64,000 nt of DNA from Nonomuraea coxensis DSM 45129. Lineage in GTDB: Bacteria > Actinomycetota > Actinomycetes > Streptosporangiales > Streptosporangiaceae. The notes beneath the pieces were generated by a model that saw only the letters and a program-made list of their open reading frames with translations, ran no database searches and was not told the DNA's origin. How positions within the stretch are numbered: position 1 is the first letter of the stretch; every line of letters starts with the position of its first letter. The position numbers were made by a program, and so were the translations under genes. The stretch lies in assembly GCF_019397265.1 (NCBI RefSeq), contig NZ_CP068985.1, forward strand, positions 4,382,501 to 4,446,500, read 5' to 3'. This document shows, in pieces, positions 48,441 to 57,720 of this stretch.

Positions 48441-50762
48441 CTACATGGTGAGGTCCTTCACGTCGAGCTGCCAAGCTCGGCGGATGCCGCTGATCGCGCG
48501 CCAGGCGATGCGGGAGTCCGTGACGAATGCGGCTCGCGCCGCTGCCAGCGCGTCGAAGCCGCCCTCCCAGGCCGGTGTCCCCGTGCAGCGTTCCAGGCGG
48601 TTGTCGTCCAAGGAGGCGTTGAACACCTCGCCCACGGTCAGGCAGAAGTAGACGTAGGCCGCGTAATCCACGTGCAGCCGCGTCATCTCCGGGGGTTCGC
48701 CGTCGCATGGACGTAACAATGCGTCCATGAGGTCCTTGGGCGACCCCGCCATGCGGGCGTCGTACAGGATCTGTTGAAAGGCGAAGTCCCCGGTCGCGCG
48801 CACGTCGGCCAGCGCGTGCGTGAACGCCAGAGCCTTGCGGGAGATCTCCTCTTGAACGATGGCGGCGGACACGGTGACGAGCTCAACGGGAACAGGGGGC
48901 GTCTCCTCCTGCGCCATCACCACGAACCGATCGGCCTCCAGGACGGTCTCGTCCCATGAGACGAGGCCTGCGGGGCGGGCGGCCAGGGCGGTGCCGATCT
49001 GTACGACTCGCCTGGCGGCCCTGATCAGGTCCCTGGCGATTCCGCCCGACAACACATGGCACAACCCGATGTACGGCTCGCTCAGCCCGATGACCCGGCG
49101 GTAGAGGAGTCTGCGGCTTTCGGGGTAGGTGAGCCTGCCGACCCGGACGATCTCGTCGAAGGAGCTGTCGAACGCGTCCCTCAAGGGGATGCCGCGCCGT
49201 TCGAAGGACACGAGAGCATCGTCGGAGACCGACACCAAGAAGTAGACGTGTGGGATGCCCAGCACCCCTTTGAGCTCATTGAGGAACCGTTCGGCCTGTT
49301 CCGCGGAGCCGATCTTGTCCAGCTCGTCCACACCGACGAAGACGCGACCGCCGTACGCATGCACCAGGGCAGACACCCGGCGGGCGAATCCGCGGAACTC
49401 CTCCACCACTTCCGGGTGGCTGAGCGGCTGCTCCGCTCGGGTCACGCCGCCTGACAGCTGCCCCTCCGCCCCCACCGGCAGCCGCAGCGCCCCCGACCAA
49501 CCGGTGCTGTGCGACTGCAAGTGCCGGACCCTGACCAGGTTCCGCTGGGCGTCCCGCAGGAGCGACCTGGCTTGGTGAGCGAAGGTTCGGGGGGCGACTC
49601 CTGCCCGTCGGACAAGACGGCCCACTCCGTAGGCGAACCGAACGGCGCAGATCGATCCGACCAGCACGGCGACGCCGATCGTCCACGGGTTCAGCGCGAC
49701 GAGCAGCAGGGCGGCGACCGCGAGAACGATCACGATGACACGCGGGGCCGCGGCAGAGGCGACGGCCGCCATCGAGGAGGGCACGATCAGCCATCGCTGC
49801 CACGGCCGCTGCCGCGCGACCGGGCCGAAGACGGAGATGACACGTCGGCAGAACACAGTGAACAGATGCAGGACGAAGTCGCGGGCGGCGTAGTCGACCG
49901 GCGCCAGCACGAGACAGCGCACATCTGCGAGCGAAGTCGCCGGCGGCGACTCCGTCAGCGGGACGTTCCGGGCCTTGAGCCGCTCCTGTTCGCGAGGAGG
50001 TGTCCCGCAGTAGTGAGCGATGATGGTGGACTTGCCCGATCCGCGCGGTCCGGCGATCCCCAGGCTGATGCCCGTCACGTTGGTGATCAGGCTGTCGACT
50101 TCGACGGCGGCGCGGGTGGGGACCTCGTAGAGGCTGTCGTGGATTTCGCTCAGCCCCGGACTGCTGGTGACGCCGAACGCCCTGTCGAAGCGGTACGCCC
50201 GAAGGAGGTTGATCCTCGTCCGCACCTGCCCCAGAAGTTCGTACCGGGCCAGCCGCTTGATCAGCGCGTCGCGCTCGCTGCCGGCGCCCGGTGCCAGGTC
50301 GCCTTGGAAGACGCGTCGCCCGAGTCGCAGGCGTCGCAACCGCAGAACGCCGAAGGCCACGCCGGCCGCGACCAAGGTCGTGCCGCCGGCCCAGAACAAG
50401 ATCCATCCCCATGACCACCACCAGACCGTGGCAAGGCCGCCCGCGATGAGAGCCGCTCCCAAGACCAGCAGCGTCCGACCTGCCCATCGCATCACTGAAT
50501 CGAGGTCACCGTCGTCCACCGTCGACGTTCTCGCGGCCTCGTAGGCCGCGAACTCCTCTGGTGCGAGAGCAAGGACCTGCCTGGCGTCGGAGACGAGAAT
50601 GTGACGCAGCTGGTTGGTGGACACGCCGATTTCGTCCAGCGCACTGCGGATCTCGTCCTTCCCCAACACCTCCGTCAGCGCGTGCATGTACATGTCGAAC
50701 AGCGCGACGTCGTCCGCGAGCGGGTTGTGATCGGCTCCAGGAGCGTCAGAAGATTTCTTCAC
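48441..50762 (-). CDS. KAP-type membrane P-loop NTPase
   Basis: The 773-residue protein has a helical N-terminal part (1-80), two membrane helices near 95-140, and Walker A GPRGSGKS at 238-245. Two more membrane helices near 340-378 lie between the Walker motifs. Walker B is VFVGVDELD at 474-482, followed by HVYFLVSVSDDALVSFERRG. Membrane helices inserted between Walker A and B are the mark of KAP NTPases, several of which act in phage defence or membrane signalling. The frame starts at GTG 50762 and overlaps a 66-residue upstream frame by 17 bp. No effector gene is evident downstream. Confidence 0.82.
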   Translation of the reverse strand: MKKSSDAPGADHNPLADDVALFDMYMHALTEVLGKDEIRSALDEIGVSTNQLRHILVSDARQVLALAPEEFAAYEAARTSTVDDGDLDSVMRWAGRTLLVLGAALIAGGLATVWWWSWGWILFWAGGTTLVAAGVAFGVLRLRRLRLGRRVFQGDLAPGAGSERDALIKRLARYELLGQVRTRINLLRAYRFDRAFGVTSSPGLSEIHDSLYEVPTRAAVEVDSLITNVTGISLGIAGPRGSGKSTIIAHYCGTPPREQERLKARNVPLTESPPATSLADVRCLVLAPVDYAARDFVLHLFTVFCRRVISVFGPVARQRPWQRWLIVPSSMAAVASAAAPRVIVIVLAVAALLLVALNPWTIGVAVLVGSICAVRFAYGVGRLVRRAGVAPRTFAHQARSLLRDAQRNLVRVRHLQSHSTGWSGALRLPVGAEGQLSGGVTRAEQPLSHPEVVEEFRGFARRVSALVHAYGGRVFVGVDELDKIGSAEQAERFLNELKGVLGIPHVYFLVSVSDDALVSFERRGIPLRDAFDSSFDEIVRVGRLTYPESRRLLYRRVIGLSEPYIGLCHVLSGGIARDLIRAARRVVQIGTALAARPAGLVSWDETVLEADRFVVMAQEETPPVPVELVTVSAAIVQEEISRKALAFTHALADVRATGDFAFQQILYDARMAGSPKDLMDALLRPCDGEPPEMTRLHVDYAAYVYFCLTVGEVFNASLDDNRLERCTGTPAWEGGFDALAAARAAFVTDSRIAWRAISGIRRAWQLDVKDLTM

Positions 50763-50946
50763 AGCCGACGTCCACAGCGAGCTCAGGCAAGGAGCACGCC
50801 GTCACAGAGAGATTCGCCATGCCTCGATAATGGTCGCGGCAGATGCGAGCGCCTAGAGCCGAGACCAGGCAGGGGGCGTGCACGCGGACCTCGCCGAAAT
50901 TGCTGATCGAGCTTTTCGCCGCAACTAAGGCGGGCTCTCCTTCCAT
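50746..50946 (-). CDS. 66-residue hypothetical protein overlapping the KAP gene
   Basis: The frame begins MEGEPALVAAKSSISNFGEV, has HAPCLVSALGARICRDHY in the middle and ends SLPELAVDVGCEEIF. It has three cysteines and ends 17 bp inside the KAP gene, suggesting coupled translation. GAGAAG lies upstream of the ATG. No family is recognised. It could be a small partner or sensor for the NTPase, or the start of a longer leader. Confidence 0.45.
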   Translation of the reverse strand: MEGEPALVAAKSSISNFGEVRVHAPCLVSALGARICRDHYRGMANLSVTACSLPELAVDVGCEEIF

Positions 50947-51054
50947 GGTCGCTTCTCGTTCCCTGGCGCCATTCGTCAGCGGCGAGATCGGCAGGACGGA
51001 ACGGCGGGCGTAGGAGCCGCCGTGTTGCCGACCGGGCCGCTCCACTCGCGAGAG

Positions 51055-52182
51055 TCAGGTCTGGGCCAGCCAGGAGTGGCACAGCCACCAGGCGTCCACC
51101 CCGCCGAACGTGGCGGACGGGTCGATCCCGGTGACCTCGGCGAAGCGCTGCAGCCGGTTGCGCACCGTGTTGGGATGCACGAACAGCCTCTCGGCCGCCA
51201 GGTCCACGTCCCGATCGGCCTCCAGCCAGGCGCACACCGCACGGGCCACGGGCTCGGCCCGCGCGCCGAGCGCCGTCCACGCCGGCCGGTGGTGGTCGAG
51301 CAGCACCGCGGCCAGGTCGGCCCGGCCGACGACCGCGGCGAGCGCCGGCACGCGGGCGACATGGACGACTCCGGCCAGGCCCGCCGACTCGGCTGCGTTC
51401 AGCGCGGCGACCGCGAGATGCCGTACGGCGGCCACTTCCTCGGGCTCGGCGGGACCGGCGAGCCCGGCCACCACCCCGGCCCTGGCGACACGGCTCGACG
51501 GCGCCCGGCCGAGCACCCCGACCAGCAGCCCGTCCACGACCGCGCACAGGACCGGGGGTTGATCACGCAGCGAACGCTCCAGCCCGGCGACGGCCTCGCC
51601 CGGCCGGGCGGCCAGCACCCACAGCCCGCCCGCGACGGGCAGTCCCGCCTCGGCGGCGGCCAGCGCGCCCGCCGAACCCCCGTCGAGCAGCCGCCGCAGG
51701 ATGGCGGCCTCCCGATCCCGCGTTCGCGGGCCCTGCCCGGCCTTCGTGGCATGGTGGGCGGCGATCAGCCTGGCCCGTACGGCCTCCGCCCAGTCGTCGT
51801 ACAGCTCCCGCGCGTCCAGCAGGCGTTCGGCGCCGACCCCGGCCGCGCCCGCCACCTCCCGGGCCCGCGACCAGATGGCCCGCTCGGCCACGTGGATGGC
51901 CCCCAGCACCGCCTCGACGGGCACGCCCTGCCGGGCCCGCGTCACGGCCAGCTCCTCCACGAACGACAGCTCCGCCTCCGTCGGGCCGCGCCTGGCCGCC
52001 AGCGCCCGGGTCGCCGCGACGAGCAGCGCGCGGGTGTGCCCGGCGATGTCGGCCGACGGCAGGGCGGCGACCTCCCGCACCATCGTGCGCACGCCGGCCA
52101 CGACCGACGACATCAGGTCGGCGTCGCCGACGACCCGTTCGATGAGGTCGACCACAGGGGTCCAGTCGTCGCGAGAGTTCAC
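51055..52182 (-). CDS. PucR/CdaR-type transcriptional regulator
   Basis: The 375-residue protein has an N-terminal RsbRD-like/GGDEF-like sensory region and a C-terminal PucR helix-turn-helix (LAAERLFVHPNTVRNRLQRF). Such regulators activate or repress a divergent operon according to a small-molecule signal. GTG 52182 is the start. It is divergent from the FMO-SDR-MFS-TauE operon, and the dyad GGTTGTGA-TCCC-TCACAACC lies 18 bp from its start. It is the likely regulator of that operon. Confidence 0.9.
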   Translation of the reverse strand: MNSRDDWTPVVDLIERVVGDADLMSSVVAGVRTMVREVAALPSADIAGHTRALLVAATRALAARRGPTEAELSFVEELAVTRARQGVPVEAVLGAIHVAERAIWSRAREVAGAAGVGAERLLDARELYDDWAEAVRARLIAAHHATKAGQGPRTRDREAAILRRLLDGGSAGALAAAEAGLPVAGGLWVLAARPGEAVAGLERSLRDQPPVLCAVVDGLLVGVLGRAPSSRVARAGVVAGLAGPAEPEEVAAVRHLAVAALNAAESAGLAGVVHVARVPALAAVVGRADLAAVLLDHHRPAWTALGARAEPVARAVCAWLEADRDVDLAAERLFVHPNTVRNRLQRFAEVTGIDPSATFGGVDAWWLCHSWLAQT

Positions 52183-52200
52183 CCCGCGATCCTGCCCTGA

Positions 52201-52220
52201 GGTTGTGATCCCTCACAACC
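52201..52220. promoter_or_regulatory. operator-like dyad for the PucR regulator
   Basis: GGTTGTGA and TCACAACC are perfect arms around TCCC. It sits just upstream of the PucR start and 217 bp from the FMO start. An eight-codon leader frame with a good GAGGAG site lies at 52248-52274. Confidence 0.6.
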
Positions 52221-52436
52221 CGGGGCGGCAAAACCGTGAGGAGCACCATGGTCCGGCCTCTGATCAAGCCCTAGCCTTGGAGGCCACCACAACAACCCTC
52301 CGTGAGAGCAAGTCGTCGCGCTCCGCCGGCGGCACCGGACACGCGATGACGCGGCGGTTCCACCGTCACGGCGAGTCGTAGCCCTCCGCTCGCCACGCCC
52401 TCTGACGCAGCCGAGTTTTCCAGGAGAACCCCACCC

Positions 52437-53798
52437 ATGACCCCCTCGTGCCGGGTCGCCGTGATCGGCGCCGGAGCGGCCGGACTCGCCACCACCAAGG
52501 CCCTGCTCGACGCCGGCCTCGACGTCGTCACGTACGAGAAGGGCGATCGGCCCGGCGGACTGTGGGCCCGCGACAACAGCAGTGGCCTGTCACCCGCCTA
52601 TGCCTCCCTGCACCTCAACACCAGCAAGGGCCGCACCGAGTTCGCCGACTTCCCGATGCCCGCCGAGTGGCCGGACTACCCGTCGGCCGACCACGTGGCC
52701 GGCTACCTCGCCGACTACGCGAAGACCTTCGGCCTGACCCCGCACCTGCGATTCGGCAGCACGGTGAGGCACGTGGAGCGCGAGGGCACAGGACCCCTCC
52801 CTTGGGTCGTGACGACCGAGTCCGGAGAGACCGGCCGTTACGACGCGGTCGTGGTCGCCAACGGCCACAACTGGGATCCCCGGATGCCCGAGCCCGGCTA
52901 CCCCGGCACGTTCGGCGGCACCCAGCTGCACGCCCACGACTACCGCACCCCCGAGATCTTCCGGGACCGCCGGGTGCTGGTGGTGGGCATGGGCAACTCC
53001 GCCATGGACATCGCCGTCGACGCCTCGAACGTCGCCCGCGGCCCGGTCCTGCTCTCGGCCCGCCACGGCGTGCACATCGTGCCGAAGTACCTGTTCGGCC
53101 GGCCCGCGGACGCCACCGGCGCCGCCATGGCGGCGCTGCCGTGGCGGGTGCGCCAGCGCATCGCCGAGACGCTCCTCCGGCTGGCCGTCGGCACCCCGCA
53201 GAGCTACGGCCTGCCGGCCCCCTCCGGCGGCCTCTTCCAGAACCATCCCACGATCAGCGACACCATCCTGCACCGCCTCACCCACGGCGAGGTGACCGCA
53301 CGGCCCGGCATCGACCGCCTCGACGGCGACCGCGTCGTCTTCACCGGCGGCACGTCCGACCCCGTCGACGTGATCGTCTGGGCCACCGGCTACCGTGTGA
53401 CCATCCCCTTCCTGACCTCCCGCTGGATCGGCGACGACGCGGAGCGCCTGCCGCTGTACCAGCGGGTCTTCCACCTGGAGGACCCGAGCCTGGCCTTCGT
53501 GGGGCTCATGCAGTCCACAGGCGCCGCCCTGCCCGTCGTCGAGGCCCAGGCCAAGCTGGTCGCCGCCCACCTGTCCGGCCGCTACGCCCTGCCCGCCCCC
53601 CTGGAGCAGCGGCGCGCCGTCGCCCGCGCCCTGCGCGCCGCGACCGAGCGGTGGGGCGGCGACCGGCGTCCCGTCATGCGGATCGACTTCGACCGCTATG
53701 TCGCCGGCCTGCCCCGCGAGATGAAGGCCGGCCGCGTCCGGCTGCTGCGGGGAGCCCGGCCGTTCACCCCTGCCCGCCGTGAGGAGACCCCCGCGTGA
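52437..53798 (+). CDS. flavin-containing monooxygenase
   Basis: The 453-residue enzyme has the FAD loop VIGAGAAGLATTKALLDAG, the FMO-type motif FGGTQLHAHDY near residue 160, the NADPH loop VVGMGNSAMDIAVDAS and the ATGY motif. This is class B FMO, which oxidises nitrogen, sulphur or carbonyl compounds with NADPH and oxygen. AGGAG precedes ATG 52437. The stop overlaps the GTG of the SDR gene (GTGA). The substrate could be a steroid, terpenoid or amine; the sequence does not decide. Confidence 0.92.
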   Translation: MTPSCRVAVIGAGAAGLATTKALLDAGLDVVTYEKGDRPGGLWARDNSSGLSPAYASLHLNTSKGRTEFADFPMPAEWPDYPSADHVAGYLADYAKTFGLTPHLRFGSTVRHVEREGTGPLPWVVTTESGETGRYDAVVVANGHNWDPRMPEPGYPGTFGGTQLHAHDYRTPEIFRDRRVLVVGMGNSAMDIAVDASNVARGPVLLSARHGVHIVPKYLFGRPADATGAAMAALPWRVRQRIAETLLRLAVGTPQSYGLPAPSGGLFQNHPTISDTILHRLTHGEVTARPGIDRLDGDRVVFTGGTSDPVDVIVWATGYRVTIPFLTSRWIGDDAERLPLYQRVFHLEDPSLAFVGLMQSTGAALPVVEAQAKLVAAHLSGRYALPAPLEQRRAVARALRAATERWGGDRRPVMRIDFDRYVAGLPREMKAGRVRLLRGARPFTPARREETPA

Positions 53799-54655
53799 GC
53801 ACGTCCCGAACCTCCCCCGGCCACCTGCCCGGCCGCCGCCGTGACGCTCGCGGCCTGCGCGTCATCGTCACCGGCGCGTCCGGCACGTTCGGCCGGGCGA
53901 TCAGCGCCCGCCTGGCCGGGCTCGGCGCCCACGTCATCGGACTGGACCTGGCCCCGCGCGCCGATGACCCGGTCGAGGTCCTGGCCTGCGACATCACCGA
54001 CGACGCCGGCGTTCCCGACGCCGTGGCCGCCGCGATCGCGAAACTCGGCGGCCTCGACCTGCTGATCAACAACGCCGGCATCGGCGGGCCGGCCCCGGCC
54101 GAGCTGCCGCCCGGCGCCGAGGTGCGCCGCCAGCTCGACATCAACCTGCTCGGCGCCTGGCGCGTCACCGCCGCCTGCGTGGACGCGCTCGTCCAGTCCC
54201 GCGGCAGGGTCGTCATGCTCTCCTCGCGGATGGCCGTCATGCAGCTCCCCCTCGCGGCCGCGTACGGCGCCTCGAAACGAGCGCTCGTCGCGTACGCCGA
54301 CGCGCTGCGCCTGGAGATCGGCACCCACGTCACCGTCACCTGCGTCTACCCGTCGGCGGTACGCAGCCCCATCCACGACTCGACCGCCGCCGCGGGACTG
54401 TCCCTGGAGGGCATGAGCAGCTACGAGCCGCTGGAGGGCGTGGTCGACGCGGTGCTGCGGGCCGCCCTGGGCCGCGCGCGGCGCGACCTGGCGACCACCC
54501 GACGTGGCGCCGTCGAGCTGTTCCTGGCGCGGCACCTGCCCTCGGTCACCGACCGGATCATCGCCCGTACCCTGTCCGGCCGCGTCCGTTCCGGCGCGTT
54601 CGACGGGGCCGAGCTGGCCGCCGGCGTCGTCGCGCGCCACGCGCGAAAGCCGTGA
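53795..54655 (+). CDS. short-chain dehydrogenase/reductase
   Basis: The 286-residue classic SDR has the cofactor loop VTGASGTFGRAISARL, the NNAG motif in LLINNAGIGG, the catalytic Ser in VVMLSSRMAV and YGASK. The last 40 residues resemble the C-terminal helix of SDRs acting on hydrophobic alcohols or ketones. It starts at GTG 53795, sharing four bases with the FMO gene and overlapping the MFS gene in the same way. It probably interconverts the alcohol/ketone handled by the FMO. Confidence 0.9.
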   Translation: MSTSRTSPGHLPGRRRDARGLRVIVTGASGTFGRAISARLAGLGAHVIGLDLAPRADDPVEVLACDITDDAGVPDAVAAAIAKLGGLDLLINNAGIGGPAPAELPPGAEVRRQLDINLLGAWRVTAACVDALVQSRGRVVMLSSRMAVMQLPLAAAYGASKRALVAYADALRLEIGTHVTVTCVYPSAVRSPIHDSTAAAGLSLEGMSSYEPLEGVVDAVLRAALGRARRDLATTRRGAVELFLARHLPSVTDRIIARTLSGRVRSGAFDGAELAAGVVARHARKP

Positions 54656-56022
54656 GCACGATGCCGGGCACACCGGCTCCCCGGCCCACCGCGGAGCCGG
54701 CGCCGGCGCCTCGCGCGCGGGCCGCCGACCTCGTGACCTACTCGACCGGCTCGATCGGGATGGGCGTGTGGGTCACCGTCCCGGGGCTGCTCCTGCTCTA
54801 CTTCCTCACCCACACGCTCGGCGTCCCGCCGTTCCTGGCCGGCCTCACCCTGCTCCTGCCGAAGATCGTCGACGTGGTCGTGCATCCGCTGCTCGGCACG
54901 CTCTCCGACCGGCAGGCGCGCCGCAGCGGGCACCGGGGCGGCCTGCTCCGCTGGGGCCTGCTGCTGGGCGTGGCCATGGCCGCGATGTTCTCGGTCCCGG
55001 CCGGGCTGTCCGGGCCGGCCGCCGCGCTGTGGGTCGGCGGCTGGTTCATCGCCGGCAACCTGCTCTTCGCCTGCTTCCAGGTGCCGTACCTGACGACGCC
55101 GTCGGACCTGCGGGTCGGCTACCACGAGCGCACCCGCATCTTCATGTTCCGGATGCTCTTCCTGACGTCGGGGCTGCTCGGCGCCGGCGTCGCGGCACCC
55201 GCCCTGGTGGCGTCAGGCGGCCGTGGCGACTACTCCCGCATGGCTCTGCTGCTCGCCGTCGCCATGGTCGTGTCGTGCCTCGTCGCCCTGGCGGGCGTCC
55301 GGCGGCTCGTGGGCAACTGCGGCTTCCGGCTTCCCGACGGGCGCGCCCACACCGCCCTCGGCGACGTCCGGATCGCGTGGCGCGACCGCGACTTCCGGGC
55401 ACTGGTGCTGTCCTACCTGTTCACCGGCACCACCACCCACCTCTTCCTCGCCGCGCTGCCCTTCTACACCGAGTACGTCTTCGCGGACGGCGGGCTCACG
55501 GCCGTGTTCATGGGCGCTTTCCTCGGCCCGGCCATGGTCGCCGGGCCCCTGTGGCTGCGGGTGTCACGGCGCATCGGCAAGCAGCGCGGGCTGCTGCTGT
55601 CGCAGGGCGTGTTCATCGCCGGATCCCTCGTGCTGCTGCTGGGCGAGCTGCTCGGAGTCGCGGCGACCGTCGCCGTGGTCGTGGCGCTCGGCACCGCCTT
55701 CGCCGGGCTGCAACTGTTCGCTTTCTCGATGGTCCCGGACGCCGTCGCCGCCGCCGAGGCGCGCGGTACCGCCCGCGCGGGCGCCTACACCGGAGTGTGG
55801 ACCGCCACCGAGGCGACGGGCACCGCCATCGGCCCCTACCTGTACTCCGCCGTCCTGGCCGCCGGCGGGTTCGTGTCCACGGCCGGCGGGCACGGGGTGG
55901 CGCAGCCGGACTCCGCCCTCACCGCGCTGCTCGCGGGCTTCACCGTGGTGCCCGCCGTGCTGATGGCGGCGGCTGTGTGGTTCCAGCGCCGTTACGCCCT
56001 CGACCGGCCGGCAGGCCCATGA
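54652..56022 (+). CDS. MFS transporter of the GPH (MelB-like) type
   Basis: The 456-residue membrane protein has twelve probable helices and GPH-type features: VTYSTGSIGMGVWV, the DVVVHPLLGTLSDRQARRSG loop and the second half FTGTTTHLFLAALPFYTEY. GPH carriers couple solute uptake to cations, usually sugars but also other substrates. GTG 54652 overlaps the SDR gene by four bases. It is the likely importer for the substrate oxidised by the operon. Confidence 0.88.
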   Translation: MSTMPGTPAPRPTAEPAPAPRARAADLVTYSTGSIGMGVWVTVPGLLLLYFLTHTLGVPPFLAGLTLLLPKIVDVVVHPLLGTLSDRQARRSGHRGGLLRWGLLLGVAMAAMFSVPAGLSGPAAALWVGGWFIAGNLLFACFQVPYLTTPSDLRVGYHERTRIFMFRMLFLTSGLLGAGVAAPALVASGGRGDYSRMALLLAVAMVVSCLVALAGVRRLVGNCGFRLPDGRAHTALGDVRIAWRDRDFRALVLSYLFTGTTTHLFLAALPFYTEYVFADGGLTAVFMGAFLGPAMVAGPLWLRVSRRIGKQRGLLLSQGVFIAGSLVLLLGELLGVAATVAVVVALGTAFAGLQLFAFSMVPDAVAAAEARGTARAGAYTGVWTATEATGTAIGPYLYSAVLAAGGFVSTAGGHGVAQPDSALTALLAGFTVVPAVLMAAAVWFQRRYALDRPAGP

Positions 56023-56735
56023 CCCCGGATCTCCTCACCGGCGAGCACCTGCTGGCGCTCGCCGGTGTGCTGCTCGGTGCGCTCGCGCAGGCTGCCACCG
56101 GCATGGGCTTCTCGCTGCTGGCGGCGCCGGTGATGGTGCTCCACCTGGGGCCGCGCGACGGGGTGGCCGCGACCGTGGCGCTCGCCGTGCTCTCCTCCGT
56201 CGTGCCGCTGCTCCGCGACGGCCGCCACGCCAGGCCGGGCGAGGTGGCCCGGCTGCTGGTGCCCGCGCTCGCGTGCACTCCACTGGCCGCGCTGGCGCTG
56301 CGCGGGGTGGACACCCGCTGGCTGGCGCTGGCCGCGGGCGCCGGCGTGATCATCGCGGTGTGCGTCCTGGCGAGCGGGGTGCGCTGGAGCCGGCTGCGCC
56401 GTCCCGAGGGGGCCGTGGCCACCGGCGCCGCCAGCGCGCTGCTCAACGTGGTCGGCGGGGTCGGCGGCCCGCCGATCGGCCTGTACGCGGCCAACGCGGG
56501 CTGGGAACCGGCGACCACGCGGGGCAATCTGCACGCCTTCTTCATTCTGCACAACACCGCGACGGCCCTGGTGCTCGGCATCGTGCTGCCCGGAGCGCCG
56601 GAGCTCCTCGCACTGGCCGCCGGCACGGCCTCCGGGATGCTGCTGGCGCCCCGGCTGCCGGTCGCGGCGCTGCGCAGCGCCGTCCTGGGCGCGTCACTGC
56701 TGGGCGGCATCGCCCTGACCGTCGGAGCACTCTGA
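56019..56735 (+). CDS. TauE/SafE-family membrane transporter
   Basis: The 238-residue protein has eight or so helices with the TauE/SafE pattern: GALAQAATGMGFSLLAAPVM in the first half and LNVVGGVGGPPIGLYAAN in the second. Members export sulphite or organosulphonates or act on other anions. ATG 56019 overlaps the MFS stop (ATGA). Its place at the end of the FMO operon suggests removal of an anionic product. A strong hairpin follows. Confidence 0.9.
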   Translation: MTPDLLTGEHLLALAGVLLGALAQAATGMGFSLLAAPVMVLHLGPRDGVAATVALAVLSSVVPLLRDGRHARPGEVARLLVPALACTPLAALALRGVDTRWLALAAGAGVIIAVCVLASGVRWSRLRRPEGAVATGAASALLNVVGGVGGPPIGLYAANAGWEPATTRGNLHAFFILHNTATALVLGIVLPGAPELLALAAGTASGMLLAPRLPVAALRSAVLGASLLGGIALTVGAL

Positions 56736-56768
56736 CCTCCCGCAGCGACGGCCGGCTCGTGCCGCCTG

Positions 56769-56800
56769 CCCGGCCGGGCCCCGCTGGACGCCCGGCCGGG
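56769..56800. terminator. hairpin between convergent genes
   Basis: CCCGGCCGGGC and GCCCGGCCGGG are perfectly complementary, with a ten-base loop. It lies between the TauE gene and the convergent repeat-protein gene. Confidence 0.65.
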
Positions 56801-56823
56801 GACCTACGCCACCGGCGGCACGC

Positions 56824-57720
56824 TCACCCCGGCGGCAGCTGGCCGTTCTTCGCCACTGGCACACCCAGCTGCGTGGCGCCGGTGAGCGTCGCCCGCTCCA
56901 GCGGCAACGACCCCAGCACCGGGTTCAGATGCCGCAGGCTCAGCGTCACCGGCGCGATCGCCGGAGCGACGATGTCGAACTTCTCCAGATCCACCCAGCG
57001 CACCACCTGCAGCACCTCCGGCGGAATGACGTCTCCGCCCTTCTGCATGGGCACGCACAGCTGACGGGCGTAGGTCACCCGCACCGTGGCCGGGGGAATC
57101 TGGCCGGTGAGCACCGGGTTCAGCTGCCTGAGGTTGAGCGCCCGGTTCATCGGCGTGTTCGGAGTGATGCCGTAGCACAGCAGGTCGATGTGCTGCACCA
57201 GCCGGATCACCTCCGCGGGCGGCGCGACGCCGTTCTTCGCCACCGGCACGCACAACTGCTCCGCCCTGCCCAGCACGACCTCCGTACGGGGCAGGTCCTG
57301 CAGCACCGGGTTGAGATGGCTGAGCACCAGCGCCTTGCCGGGCGCCGGGGTGACGACCCGGTAGCAGGCCAGGTCGACGAACCTGACGAAGTCCAGCACC
57401 CCGGGCGGCGGGATGACGTCGTTCTTGGCGACCGGCACGCACAACTGCTCACGCGCGCCCAGGGTGACCTGCTCGATCGGCAGGCCGCTGAGCACCGGGT
57501 TGAGGTGCCGCAGCGTCAGCCCGACGGCCGGCGGCTGGTACGGGTCGGTCTTGAAGCACTCGAGGTCGAGGTACGACACGAAATCCTTCGGCGTGGGCAG
57601 CGTCAGCGCGGCGGCCGGCGGCGCGGCGACAAATGCCACGATGACAATTCCCAGAGCCATGGATAACGCGCGCCGGATCGTCGTCCGGACGCGCCGGAGC
57701 CCGTTGACGGGTCGGTTCAC
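56824..57720 (-). CDS. secreted four-repeat protein (DUF7450-like)
   Basis: The 298-residue protein has a signal peptide (arginines, then MALGIVIVAFVAAPPAAA) and four tandem repeats of about 60 residues. Each reads roughly VDLxCYxx, LRHLNPVL, then xxEQLCVPVAKN and PPxxVLxxVR. Repeats 1-3 carry one Cys in each of the first and third blocks; repeat 4 has lost both (VDLEKFDI and ATQLGVPV), so the two cysteines probably pair. I recall similar repeats in DUF7450, of unknown function. GGAGG precedes GTG 57720. Confidence 0.82.
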   Translation of the reverse strand: MNRPVNGLRRVRTTIRRALSMALGIVIVAFVAAPPAAALTLPTPKDFVSYLDLECFKTDPYQPPAVGLTLRHLNPVLSGLPIEQVTLGAREQLCVPVAKNDVIPPPGVLDFVRFVDLACYRVVTPAPGKALVLSHLNPVLQDLPRTEVVLGRAEQLCVPVAKNGVAPPAEVIRLVQHIDLLCYGITPNTPMNRALNLRQLNPVLTGQIPPATVRVTYARQLCVPMQKGGDVIPPEVLQVVRWVDLEKFDIVAPAIAPVTLSLRHLNPVLGSLPLERATLTGATQLGVPVAKNGQLPPG

